Positions 54,329 through 63,197 of a DNA stretch of 64,000 nucleotides are shown here, one piece after another (the stretch's first letter is position 1; each line of letters opens with the position of its first letter). The translations under genes and the position numbers were made by a program. The notes under the pieces are model-generated. The model was given only the letters and a program-made list of their open reading frames with translations, was not told the origin of the DNA and did no database searches. Origin of the DNA: Klugiella xanthotipulae (GTDB taxonomy: Bacteria > Actinomycetota > Actinomycetes > Actinomycetales > Microbacteriaceae); contig NZ_VFPN01000004.1 in NCBI RefSeq assembly GCF_006716695.1, positions 1 to 64,000 on the forward strand. The letters are read 5' to 3'.

Positions 54329-55029
54329 GAGGGTTCTCCTGGGGTTTTGGTGATGTCGGCGGTCGTGATGTCGGTGGTGTCGGAGTCGGTTGCTGCGTCG
54401 TCGTTCGGCGGGGGTGTGCTCGCGCCGTCAACCTCTTTTCGGGTGCGGTAGAAGTCGCGCCCCCAGCGGTTGCGCACGCGGGAGGCGTACTCGGGCTGGT
54501 GCAGCAGAAAGAGGTCGGTCGCAAAGAGTGCGTAGTCGAGGGGGATGGCCTCACTACGCAGCTGCTGGATAATCCCGCGCGAGTGATACGTGGCCTCCTC
54601 CCAGGTGCTGGCCGTGCCGAGCGCCTCGAAGCGGCGCTGAACGGCCTCCTCGGAGCCGCCGCTCGTGCTCAGCCGCCACGCGGCCGTGCCGAGTGAGACC
54701 GTGGGTACGTGCATCGGGGCTTTCCGTTGCGACTGCTGGTGCATGGCGTAGAACGTGATCGCGGTGTACGCGGCCAGTTCCAGCGCGGTGGGGGCATCCG
54801 GCAGCGTGGGCGATTCCGGCTCCAACTGCGCGGTGGTGAGGCCGATCAACTCCACGCTCGACCCCAGCGGCTTCCCCACGCCGTGTCGGATGCGGGCCAA
54901 CTCACTGACGGCCCACGCCCGGTCGAGCAGGTACCCCGTTTGCAGCCGGGCGACGCTCCTATTGACGTGCTGAAACAGTCGAGACGATGCCGTCTGCGGG
55001 CGGCTGGGGGTATCCAGTGTGGTGGTCAT
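54325..55029 (-). CDS. cse2: Cse2/CasB, Cascade small subunit
   Basis: A 234-residue helical protein. The core (about 20-190) includes RLQTGYLLDRAWAVSELARIRHGVGKPLG and YALFATDLFLLHQPEYASRVRNRWGRDFY. Two copies stabilise the displaced DNA strand. The C-terminal ~35 residues (rich in Asp, Thr and Pro) are an unusual acidic tail beyond the typical core. The ATG at 55029 overlaps the cse1 stop (ATGA); the frame is open further up inside cse1 and is not used. Confidence 0.93.
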   Translation of the reverse strand: MTTTLDTPSRPQTASSRLFQHVNRSVARLQTGYLLDRAWAVSELARIRHGVGKPLGSSVELIGLTTAQLEPESPTLPDAPTALELAAYTAITFYAMHQQSQRKAPMHVPTVSLGTAAWRLSTSGGSEEAVQRRFEALGTASTWEEATYHSRGIIQQLRSEAIPLDYALFATDLFLLHQPEYASRVRNRWGRDFYRTRKEVDGASTPPPNDDAATDSDTTDITTADITKTPGEPS

Positions 55030-56657
55030 GCGCTGTGCTCCTTTGCAGTGATGAAGGTGGTGGTGAGCTGGCGGATGAACCACAGCTCGGCGCGGGCGGT
55101 GTTCATCCGGCTCCCCCGGTGATCCCGTCCGGCCCACGCGGCGGGCCCCGACTCGTCAATGAGTGCGGAGCCGAGGTCGCGGAGGATTCGGTAGGCCCTC
55201 GCCTGCCACGCGGCGTAGGCCGCATCCGGGTCGCTCGCCGGGGTGAGCCCGGCCAGCCACGAGCGGTAGGGGCCGTCCAGGGCGGCGAACCCCTCCTCGC
55301 GGGCGCGCTCCTCGAATCCGGCGGGCACCCCACCGGCCGCGATTGCGAGGTTTGCCGCCAGGTTACCGAGGGCACGCACGCCCTTATCGGCCCGCTCCAC
55401 CGCGGCCTCGGCAATCGAGCCCAGCCGGGCCGATTCGCTCGACAGCACGGCGAGGGACAGCGTGAGTCGGTCATCCACGATCTCGGATACGACCGCGCTC
55501 ATGGTGCCGTAGACGACCCCGATGGCGCGTAGCCGGAGGACGGTATCGGGAGGCAGGTAGCCGTCCAGTTGGAGCCCGGCCAACCAGGAGAGCACACCCG
55601 AGGGCTGGCGGGCGGCAGCCTCCGAACCGCTGTAGGAGTCCACCCGCTTGGGGATGAGCGCCGAGATACCCCGCCAGAAGGCGCGGCTCGGGTCGTGCTC
55701 CAGCGGCATATAGACGAGCGGCAGCCCCAGCTTCTTCTCCTGCGGTGTGCTGCGCCGCCAGGCCGTCATCGGCTCGACGCCGTGCTGGTTCTGCGGGGTG
55801 AGCCGGTCTCCGTTACACACCAGGCTTCCCACCACGCCGGAGGCGTCGGTAAACAGCCGGACCCGTCGACTCTGCCAGGTGTACAGGTCCACCGGTCCGC
55901 GCGGTGGCCGATCCGGGCACACCTCGGTTGACTGGGGCCGCTCCCACGGCGGCAGGTCGTTCTGGGCCGCGCCGCCCCACTCCGATGGGTCCACAAGGTT
56001 GAGCAGGAGTGTCCGGCTGAGTGTGTCGCCCTCCACCAGGATGCCGCCCAGCAGGCCCGCCCAGGCCACACCAATCGGATACCCCCGGCCTCCCTTCACC
56101 CGGTCATCCCCCACCGCGCCCGACTTGATCCCTGAGGAGTCAAACGCCTGCGCGTTGACCAGCCAGCGCGCGGCCTCCGCGAACGACAGCCGCTCGATAC
56201 CCGCCCCGGCCCGCGTGCTGAACAACCGGTTGTTGGCCGGTAGGTCGAAGATGAGCTGCGAGACGTCCTTGTGCTCGCCCTTCGAGGTGCGCAGGTCGGC
56301 GACCTGAAAAAACGGTTCGACCGGGTGCAGCAGGTCGAAGCGGGGCTCGTGGGCATCCAGGTAGGCGTCGATGATGGGCCGGGGCAGGCCCTCCGCCCAC
56401 AGCTCGGCCCAGTCCTCGCTCTCGCGGTACCCCTCGCCGAGGGCGCGATACAGGATGGCCAGCAGCAGCCGCGTGATCGCAAACGTTTGCGTGGCCACCT
56501 CGCCCACCACCTCGGCGATGCTGTTGGCGCGGGCAAAAACCTCGCGCAGGGACAACTCGGCAACCGTGCCGTCTGCCAGGCGGCAGAGAATCCACGGCTC
56601 GCTCACCAGGTTGAATCGGGTAACCTCGCTACCCCTGTGGTCGAGTGGCTGAGCCAT
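55026..56657 (-). CDS. cse1: Cse1/CasA, Cascade large subunit
   Basis: A 543-residue PAM-recognition subunit: FNLVSEPWILCRLADG at the start, FDLLHPVEPFFQVADL, the loop region KGGRGYPIGVAWAGLLGGI and a C-terminal four-helix bundle ending FIRQLTTTFITAKEHSA. It recruits Cas3 after PAM binding. It overlaps the cas3 end by 29 bp. Confidence 0.95.
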   Translation of the reverse strand: MAQPLDHRGSEVTRFNLVSEPWILCRLADGTVAELSLREVFARANSIAEVVGEVATQTFAITRLLLAILYRALGEGYRESEDWAELWAEGLPRPIIDAYLDAHEPRFDLLHPVEPFFQVADLRTSKGEHKDVSQLIFDLPANNRLFSTRAGAGIERLSFAEAARWLVNAQAFDSSGIKSGAVGDDRVKGGRGYPIGVAWAGLLGGILVEGDTLSRTLLLNLVDPSEWGGAAQNDLPPWERPQSTEVCPDRPPRGPVDLYTWQSRRVRLFTDASGVVGSLVCNGDRLTPQNQHGVEPMTAWRRSTPQEKKLGLPLVYMPLEHDPSRAFWRGISALIPKRVDSYSGSEAAARQPSGVLSWLAGLQLDGYLPPDTVLRLRAIGVVYGTMSAVVSEIVDDRLTLSLAVLSSESARLGSIAEAAVERADKGVRALGNLAANLAIAAGGVPAGFEERAREEGFAALDGPYRSWLAGLTPASDPDAAYAAWQARAYRILRDLGSALIDESGPAAWAGRDHRGSRMNTARAELWFIRQLTTTFITAKEHSA

Positions 56658-59526
56658 AGGCGATCTCCAATCCGGTGCTGTGGTGGTAGGTCAGGGTGTG
56701 GGTGCCGAGGGTGGCGCGGTAGGGGGAGTCGTCGCCGGGATGTACCCGGTCGAGAACCAGCACCAGCTCGCCGCCGAGCAGTCGGTGGGTGTGCCACGCG
56801 GGCAGATCGAATGAGCGCTCCAACTGTTCGATGTGGGCGTCGATCTCGCGCGGGCGGCAGATGGATTCGGGCAGCCGCAGGGCGGTGCCGAGGATGACGC
56901 GGGCCAGCGCATCCGAGGGCAGCTCGTTGTGGGGGAGCGGGACGCCGCCATCCGTCACCAGCCACGGCGGGGTGGTGTACTGGCCGTCCGCGTTGCGGGT
57001 GAGCACCAGCACCTCCAGCGACTCGCCGCTATCGCGCACGCTCGCGGTGGCCTGAGCGTCGTCGTTGAGGGCACCCACCCCCACGGGGGCCCAGTCCAGC
57101 AGCGACTTGGTGGCCCGCACCTCGCCCAGCCGGAAACCGTCCGCCTCGTGCTCCGTGAGCTCCCGACCCCGTTCGAAGGATTCGCGGGCCGCGGTGAGGG
57201 CCTCGTCCCAGCCGGGCAGCCCGTACCCCTCCCCGTCATACACCCGCTGCACGAGAGGCGCGATGTCGTCGGGAATCGTGAGGGTGTCCCGCCCCGCGAG
57301 TTCCGCGAGGGTGCGCAGCAGCACATGCGGGTGGTAGATCTTTCCGTAGGAGCGGTCGTGCTCGGGCGGGGTCGTCGTCCAGTCCACCCCGGTGATGACG
57401 AGCCGGGGTGTGCGCAGCGCGGCCGGTCGCTCCGATTGGCCTGCCCCGCGCGGGTGCCGGTGCAACCGCCCCGAGCGCTGCAAGAGCAGGTCGATGGGGG
57501 CGAGGTCGGTCACCATCAGGTCAAAGTCGATGTCGAGGGACTGCTCAATCACCTGGGAGGCCACCACAATACATGCGCGTGGTCGCCCGGTGCTGCGGCG
57601 GGGCGAGCCGAACGCGTCAAGCAGTTCGGCGTCTTTGCGCATCCGGTCGGCGGCCAGGTAGCGGGAGTGGGCCACGATAACGTCGATGTGCGGGAAGGCC
57701 GTGCGCAGCATCCGCGCGGTCTCCTGCACCCGGCCCACGGTGTTGCGGATGACCGCCACGCATCCGCCGTCGGCCAGCGCCCCGCGCAGGGTCGCCACCA
57801 GCTGCTCCGGGGAGTCGTCAATGCGGTCGAGGGTGAGGATCACGGGGGTGGCCTCGTCGCGGCCGGGGTGTACGGTGCTGGGCGGCCCGGTGTCTCCCGC
57901 GACAGAGATGACGGGATATCCGATATCCCCGGCGAGGCCCGCGTAGCGCGCGGCAGCCTCCCCCTCGGGCAGGGTGCGCTCGCCGCGGGCCAGGCGCTGC
58001 CCGGTCTCGTAGGCCCGAGCCATGCGTTGCCGACGCTCGGCGGGGAGCGTGGCGGAGAGGATGATGACCGAGGTGCCGTGGGCCCCCAGCCAGTGCAGGG
58101 CGCGATCCAGGTACGCACTCATGTAGATGGAGTAGGCGTGCGCTTCGTCAATAACGACCACCTTGCTGGCGAGGGCCAGGTGTCGCAGCATCGAGTGTTT
58201 GCTGCGCAGCGAGAGGAAGAGCGCCTGGTCGATGGTGCCGATCACGAGGTGGGCGAGCGGGCCCCGTTTACGGTCGCTCAGCCAGCGGTGGGCGACCACC
58301 TCTTCGGCGATGGTGCGGCGGCGGGATGTCGGTGCCCCGGCATCCACCGCGAGCGAGCGGTAGAAGGCCCGGCCCGTCATCCGGCGGAACGTGGGGTTGA
58401 GCGAGGCCTTCGAGTGGGCGAGGAACACCGACGACCCGGTGGTGAGCCGCTCGCCCCACGCGAGCACCCGGGCAAACATGCTGTCGGTGGTGGCCATCGT
58501 GGGGAGCGCGATGAAGACGCCACCAGCGCCGCTGCGGTGCGCGAGCACCTCCGCCGCGGCGAGGGCTGCCTCGGTTTTGCCCGTGCCCATACCGGCCTCT
58601 AGGATGAGCAGGCGCGGCTCGTTGGCGTCCTGAGCTATCCCCACGAGTGCGGCCTGCGCCCCGCGCGGTGTCGCCCCGGGCGGCAGCTCGAAGCGCTCGG
58701 CAAAGAGTTGGTCCACCGCGGCGGGCGGGGTATCGGGCTGCCAGCGGCCGGGGAGATCCACGGCGGCCCACCCGGCATCCGTGCGGCTGGTCTGATCTAT
58801 GGTGGGCACCTCACCCACCGGAAAGAGAGGAAAGTAGTCGTCGTTGCTGGCGATCCAGTCGGCCATGATGACGAGCGCGGTGAGCAGCACCAGCCCGGGC
58901 TGCGCGATGCTGTTTGTCGCGAGCAGGGGAAGGATGTCGGCCACGCCGCTGCGCTCGGCCGCGCGTTCCAGCAGCTCGTCCCGCACCTCGGCCCAGGGGC
59001 CGGTGCCGATCAGGTCGTCGCGGTTTATTGCCTGGGCGAGGATGTCGCGCCGCGGGCTCGCGCCGTGGTGCGCCCCCACCACCGAGGCGATCCGGTTGGC
59101 CGCCACCCGGGACAGGGAACCCTTCTGGAGGAGCCACTCCGAGAGCGCGAAGAAGCTCACGATTTCGTGGCGGGCGAGGCGGCGGTCGTCGGTGTCGCGG
59201 AGGGCGGCGTTCAGGTGTAACCCGGCGGACCGCATCGTGTCGGCGAGCACCGGCACCTGCACGGCGAAAGCGGGGGATGCCTTGCCCACGTCGTGAACCG
59301 CCGCGAGGAAGACGAGGAGCGTGCGGGCCGCGTTCTCATCGCCGCCCAGGGGTGCGGCCAGGGTGCGCCGGATGTGAGTGGGTACCCACTCATCCCAGAG
59401 CAGCCCCGCCACCCCCGCGGTGTCATCCAGGTGCTGATGGAGCGGAAGCCACTCCACCACCTCGACGTGACTCACCTCATCGGTGCGGCTCTTGGCCCAG
59501 ACGGACCGCGCTCGGGGGGAGGGCAT
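56629..59526 (-). CDS. cas3: Cas3 helicase-nuclease, type I-E
   Basis: A 965-residue fusion. The HD nuclease (about 1-230) has HQHLDD, AAVHDVGKAS, ARHEIVSF and VVGAHHGAS, so all metal ligands are present. The SF2 helicase has Walker A AGMGTGKTEAAL, DEAH in VVIDEAHAY, SATLP, and later QVIEQSLDIDFDL and QRSGRLHRH. A C-terminal domain ends near SATRPQG. It unwinds and degrades target DNA recruited by Cascade. The ATG at 59526 has AAGGA 10-14 nt upstream. First gene of the cas operon. Confidence 0.96.
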   Translation of the reverse strand: MPSPRARSVWAKSRTDEVSHVEVVEWLPLHQHLDDTAGVAGLLWDEWVPTHIRRTLAAPLGGDENAARTLLVFLAAVHDVGKASPAFAVQVPVLADTMRSAGLHLNAALRDTDDRRLARHEIVSFFALSEWLLQKGSLSRVAANRIASVVGAHHGASPRRDILAQAINRDDLIGTGPWAEVRDELLERAAERSGVADILPLLATNSIAQPGLVLLTALVIMADWIASNDDYFPLFPVGEVPTIDQTSRTDAGWAAVDLPGRWQPDTPPAAVDQLFAERFELPPGATPRGAQAALVGIAQDANEPRLLILEAGMGTGKTEAALAAAEVLAHRSGAGGVFIALPTMATTDSMFARVLAWGERLTTGSSVFLAHSKASLNPTFRRMTGRAFYRSLAVDAGAPTSRRRTIAEEVVAHRWLSDRKRGPLAHLVIGTIDQALFLSLRSKHSMLRHLALASKVVVIDEAHAYSIYMSAYLDRALHWLGAHGTSVIILSATLPAERRQRMARAYETGQRLARGERTLPEGEAAARYAGLAGDIGYPVISVAGDTGPPSTVHPGRDEATPVILTLDRIDDSPEQLVATLRGALADGGCVAVIRNTVGRVQETARMLRTAFPHIDVIVAHSRYLAADRMRKDAELLDAFGSPRRSTGRPRACIVVASQVIEQSLDIDFDLMVTDLAPIDLLLQRSGRLHRHPRGAGQSERPAALRTPRLVITGVDWTTTPPEHDRSYGKIYHPHVLLRTLAELAGRDTLTIPDDIAPLVQRVYDGEGYGLPGWDEALTAARESFERGRELTEHEADGFRLGEVRATKSLLDWAPVGVGALNDDAQATASVRDSGESLEVLVLTRNADGQYTTPPWLVTDGGVPLPHNELPSDALARVILGTALRLPESICRPREIDAHIEQLERSFDLPAWHTHRLLGGELVLVLDRVHPGDDSPYRATLGTHTLTYHHSTGLEIAYGSATRPQG

Positions 59527-59599
59527 GGGGTGTGGTTCCTTCAGCTACGTATCCCTGGCACGGCCGCGGGAAGTCAAAAAAAGGATTTTGTATGTGTTT

Positions 59600-59628
59600 A
59601 CCGTAGTGTACGCTCGCCGCGCGGTCAA
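59600..59628 (-). promoter_or_regulatory. Candidate cas operon promoter
   Basis: On the minus strand TTGACC (59623-59628) and TACGGT (59600-59605) are 17 bp apart, giving a 5' leader of about 65 nt before cas3. A second TTGACT (59572-59577) could also serve. No regulator gene is adjacent. Confidence 0.5.
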
Positions 59629-59875
59629 AGCGTTTGTGGGGTGCCTCGCTGCGTCGGGAGGCTGCTTTCGCTGAAAAATCGTGTCTACTCCTAGCATGTT
59701 GGAGAAAGGAAAATACACATCACATCTTTGTAACTTTTGCCCGCGTATTCCACTTGCGGGAGTCGCCCACGCTGAGTTGCCTGTGAGTCCCATATGCTGA
59801 TCGGGAAAATCAACGTCCCGGAGCATATCGGGGTGTGCCGATGCTCGGAGTTGTGCTCCGCGCCGAGGCCCGATC

Positions 59876-59900
59876 GCTCCCTGCGAAGCAGGGGAAAGCT
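59876..59900 (+). repeat. Solitary CRISPR-repeat-like hairpin upstream of cas3
   Basis: GCTCCCTGCGAAGCAGGGG keeps the repeat architecture (6-bp stem, 3-nt loop, flanking GCTC and GGGGA) with three substitutions and one inserted base. Its crRNA polarity is on the plus strand, opposite to the arrays. It lies 350 bp upstream of cas3 and is not part of an array. Confidence 0.5.
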
Positions 59901-59918
59901 CGCGCAGAGCGTACACAA

Positions 59919-59952
59919 GGAGGGGGCGGATGCTACAGCATCCGCCCCCTCC
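59919..59952 (-). terminator. Terminator hairpin after rhaS
   Basis: Perfect inverted repeat with 15-16-bp arms (GGAGGGGGCGGATGC and complement) and a very short loop, 25 bp beyond the rhaS stop. No U-tract on either side. Confidence 0.75.
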
Positions 59953-59976
59953 GACGTCTCTCAGACTGATCGACCC

Positions 59977-61017
59977 CTAGAAGTCGAAGTCCCCGATGTT
60001 GTCCTTGTTGAACTCAAACGGGTCTCCCAGCAGCACGGTGTTGTCCGCACCCACGGTGAACTCGCCGAGCTTGCCCGCCTTAAAGGTGTCGCCCTCCTTG
60101 CCGGTGATGGTGCCATCCACGAGTGCGGCGGCGGCAAATGCGGATAGGTAGCCCAGGTCTTCCGGGTTCCACAGCGCAAACGCGGTTACGGTGCCGTCCT
60201 CGACGTACTCACGCATCTGGTTCGGCGTGCCGAGTCCGGTCACGGCAACCTCACCCTTCTTGTCCGAGGTGGACAGGTAGCGCGCGGCCGCGGCGATACC
60301 CACGGTGGTGGGAGAAATGATGCCCTTGAGGTTGGGGTGCGTTTGCAGCAGGGCGGCGGTCTTGTCGAAGGATGTCTGGTCGTCGTCGTCGCCGTACACG
60401 GTCTCCACGAGCTTAATGTTCGGGTGGTTCTTGGCCAGGTCTTCCTTCATCAGGTCGATCCAGGCGTTCTGGTTGGTCGCGTTGGCCGCGGCCGAGAGGA
60501 TGGCGATCTCACCCTTGTCGCCGATCTGCTCGGCGATCATGTCCACCTGAACCGTGGCGATGCCCACAGAGTCGGCCTGGTTCACAAACAGGTCGCGGAA
60601 CTCGGGGTCGGTGTCGGAGTCGAAGGTGACAACCTTGGTGCCGGCATCCCGAGCCTCTTTCAGCGCGGAGCCGACGGCGGTGGGATCGTTGGCCGAGATC
60701 ACCAGGGCGGAGACGCCCTGCTGGGCGGCCGTCTGAATGAAGGGCACCTGCGAGTCGGGGGCGGCCTCGGCCGGTCCCACCTCGGCGAAGGTTCCACCGA
60801 TCTCCTCGACGGCGGCCTTACCACCCGTGCTTGAGGTGTCGAAGTAAGGGTTCCCCAGGTTTTTGGGCAGGAAGGTGATCGTCAGATCACCCGAGTTGCT
60901 GGCCCCGTCCGTGGAGTCGGGGCTGCTGCTGCTCGCGCAGCCGGTGGCGACGAGCGCGAGGCTCAACGCGAGGGCGGTGGCCGCGCCTACACGGCGGCCG
61001 GTGGTGTGAAACAACAT
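59977..61017 (-). CDS. rhaS: Rhamnose ABC transporter substrate-binding lipoprotein
   Basis: A 346-residue periplasmic-binding-protein-like lipoprotein. Signal peptide with lipobox VATGC (about residues 23-27), then a type I binding fold (ITFLPKNLGNPYFDTSSTGG, ALVISANDPTAVGSAL, DSDTDPEFRDLFVNQADS, GEIAILSAAANATNQNAWID). It matches the RhaS type of sugar-binding proteins. It follows rhaQ by 60 bp and ends the importer operon in the order rhaT-rhaP-rhaQ-rhaS. The sugar is inferred from family resemblance and from the rhamnose enzymes in the window. Confidence 0.85.
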   Translation of the reverse strand: MLFHTTGRRVGAATALALSLALVATGCASSSSPDSTDGASNSGDLTITFLPKNLGNPYFDTSSTGGKAAVEEIGGTFAEVGPAEAAPDSQVPFIQTAAQQGVSALVISANDPTAVGSALKEARDAGTKVVTFDSDTDPEFRDLFVNQADSVGIATVQVDMIAEQIGDKGEIAILSAAANATNQNAWIDLMKEDLAKNHPNIKLVETVYGDDDDQTSFDKTAALLQTHPNLKGIISPTTVGIAAAARYLSTSDKKGEVAVTGLGTPNQMREYVEDGTVTAFALWNPEDLGYLSAFAAAALVDGTITGKEGDTFKAGKLGEFTVGADNTVLLGDPFEFNKDNIGDFDF

Positions 61018-61077
61018 TGTGTCCTACCTATTCTTTCTCTGTGTGATGCCGGGTGATGGGTCCGGCGCTGGGTCAAG

Positions 61078-62148
61078 CTAACTCTTGGTGAGGATCGCTT
61101 GCGTTTCTATCCCGGGGGATGTGGGGCGTTTGGGTTTGCCCCGCAGCCAGCCCAGGAAGCTGGGTGAAACGACCGACACCACGAGCAGGGTGCCGACAAT
61201 GATGCGGCTCACGTCGGAGGTGACGTTGGCCAGGCGCAGGGCGCTCTCAATGGTGCCGATCAGGAGCACACCGGCGATGACGCCGTGCATGGACCCGCGG
61301 CCACCAAAGATGGACACCCCACCGAGCAACACGGCGGCGATCACGGTGAGCTCCAGGCCCGTCCCGTTCTCGGCTCGCGCCGTGTTGGTTTTGAGCGTGA
61401 GGTAGATACCGGCCAGGGAGGCCATCACGCCGGACAGGAGGAAGAGGATCATCTTGGTGCGCTCCACGTTGATGCCCGAGAACGCGGCCGCCTCGGTGCT
61501 GAGACCGATTGCGTAGACGCCACGGCCAAAAGCGGTGAAGTGCATGAGAACAGCAAATACCAGGATGAGCACAACCACCAGGATGGTGAGCACCGGGATG
61601 CCCGTCCCGGGAATCTTGATCGAGGTGAGGTTGGTCCACTCCACCGGGAAGCTCGTGACGGCCTTGGTGCCCAGGATGCCCTGGGCAATACCGCGGAACG
61701 CCGCCATGGTACCGATAGTCACGGCGAGCGAGGGCAACCCCACCACCGTGACGAGGAATCCGTTGATCGCCCCGCAGACGAGGCCCACGAGGAGCGTGCC
61801 CACAATCGCGGCGGGAACCGGCCAACCGTTCTGTACGAGGATGCCAAACGTCACACTCGACAGGGCCAGGATGCTCGCGACCGACAGGTCGATATCGCCC
61901 GTCAGGATGATGAGCGTCATGGGCAGCGCCATGAGCAGGATCGCGGTGACGTCGCGCAGCAGGTAGTACAGCGTGATGTCGCTGGCAAAGTTGCGCACCA
62001 TCACGGAGGCCACGAGGGCCACCACGAGGAGGCCCAGGATTACGGCCGCCTCGGTGTTCAGGATGTAACGCTGCCAGAGCGGCTTGGCGTAGTCGGCGTA
62101 GGTTTTGGTGCGCGAGTTTGCCTTCGCGGAGGCCCAGATGGTTGTCAT
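61078..62148 (-). CDS. rhaQ: Sugar ABC transporter permease (RhaQ type)
   Basis: A 356-residue RbsC/AraH-type permease with about 9-10 membrane helices. The signature regions ILTGDIDLSVASILALSSVTFG and LEL-TVIAAVLLGGVSIFGGRGS-MHGVIAGVLL are present. The ATG overlaps the rhaP stop (ATGA). The N-terminal cytosolic ~30 residues precede the first helix. It pairs with RhaP in the membrane. Confidence 0.87.
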   Translation of the reverse strand: MTTIWASAKANSRTKTYADYAKPLWQRYILNTEAAVILGLLVVALVASVMVRNFASDITLYYLLRDVTAILLMALPMTLIILTGDIDLSVASILALSSVTFGILVQNGWPVPAAIVGTLLVGLVCGAINGFLVTVVGLPSLAVTIGTMAAFRGIAQGILGTKAVTSFPVEWTNLTSIKIPGTGIPVLTILVVVLILVFAVLMHFTAFGRGVYAIGLSTEAAAFSGINVERTKMILFLLSGVMASLAGIYLTLKTNTARAENGTGLELTVIAAVLLGGVSIFGGRGSMHGVIAGVLLIGTIESALRLANVTSDVSRIIVGTLLVVSVVSPSFLGWLRGKPKRPTSPGIETQAILTKS

Positions 62149-63197
62149 GATGCGTCGGCCTTTGTCGTCAGGAGCTTTTTATGTTGTCTCAGGGCGAGCA
62201 CGCGGTCGAGCACGATCGCGCCGATGATGAGCACACCCACCACGGCCTGCTGCCAGAAGTCCTGGATTCCCAGCACGGGCAGCGCGCTCTTAATAGTAAG
62301 GAGCAGGATGGCCCCGAATGCGGCCCCCCAGAGGGTGCCCACGCCGCCCGAGATGGCGACGCCGCCGATCACGGCACCACCGATTGCGGTGAGCTCAACG
62401 CCGTAGCCGGCCGCGGAATCCACCGTGCCGTAGCGCGCCGTGTAGAGCACCCCGGCCAGACCGGCCATCGCACCACAGAGCACAAAGGCCACCAGGTTGC
62501 GCTTGACCACGTTGAGGCCGTACAGCTGTGCGGCCTCCGGGTCGGAGCCGAGGGCGTAAAATTCGCGGCCGCCGCGGGTGTTCTTCATGTACCAGGCCAG
62601 CGCGATCAGCACCACAACGGCGATGATGGTGAGCACGGGAATCGACAGGATTTGCGCGGTGCCCAGCGAGGTGAACCCCTTGGGCATGTCCTGCGGGTTG
62701 ATCCGGTTGCTGCCAGCCCACGCCACGTTGATGCCGCGGTAGGCATACATCGTGCCGAGCGTGATGACCATCGCGGGAACCCGGGCGTAGGCCACGAGTG
62801 CGCCGTTAATCAGCCCCAGGAATCCACCGAAGATGATGCCGATCAGGAAGACGGCGATGATCGGGATGCCGGGGAAGTCGATGAACATCCGGCCCGTGAG
62901 GTAGGCGGTGAGGCCCAGCGTGGAGCTGACCGAGAGGTCAACGCTGCGCGTGATGATGACCATCGCCACACCCACCGAGAGCAGGATGTAGATGGAGGGG
63001 TTGAGGAGCAGGTTGCGGAATCCGTCGTTCGAGAGCAGGAACTGGTCGTTGACGAGGGTGGCCGCCGCGATGACCACGAGAATGGCGATCACGATACTGG
63101 TCTCGCGCCGCTTGAACACGGCGGCGATTCCGCGCGTGACGGCGTTGCCCGGCGCGGCGGGTGCCGGCGGGGTGGGGGTTTCGGTGAGGGTCGTCAC
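62145..63197 (-). CDS. rhaP: Sugar ABC transporter permease (RhaP type)
   Basis: A 350-residue permease of the same family, with MVIITRSVDLSVSSTLGLTAYL and ELTAIGGAVIGGVAISGGVGTLWGAAFGAILL in the conserved regions. It overlaps rhaT (ATGA) and rhaQ (ATGA), so all are co-translated. An Ala/Pro-rich N-terminus precedes the first helix. Confidence 0.87.
   Translation of the reverse strand: MTTLTETPTPPAPAAPGNAVTRGIAAVFKRRETSIVIAILVVIAAATLVNDQFLLSNDGFRNLLLNPSIYILLSVGVAMVIITRSVDLSVSSTLGLTAYLTGRMFIDFPGIPIIAVFLIGIIFGGFLGLINGALVAYARVPAMVITLGTMYAYRGINVAWAGSNRINPQDMPKGFTSLGTAQILSIPVLTIIAVVVLIALAWYMKNTRGGREFYALGSDPEAAQLYGLNVVKRNLVAFVLCGAMAGLAGVLYTARYGTVDSAAGYGVELTAIGGAVIGGVAISGGVGTLWGAAFGAILLLTIKSALPVLGIQDFWQQAVVGVLIIGAIVLDRVLALRQHKKLLTTKADAS

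Noticed and set aside
56833-58602. 589-codon plus-strand frame inside cas3
   Set aside because: Shadow frame of a high-GC gene; it has no motifs, while the minus strand encodes Cas3 with all helicase and HD signatures.
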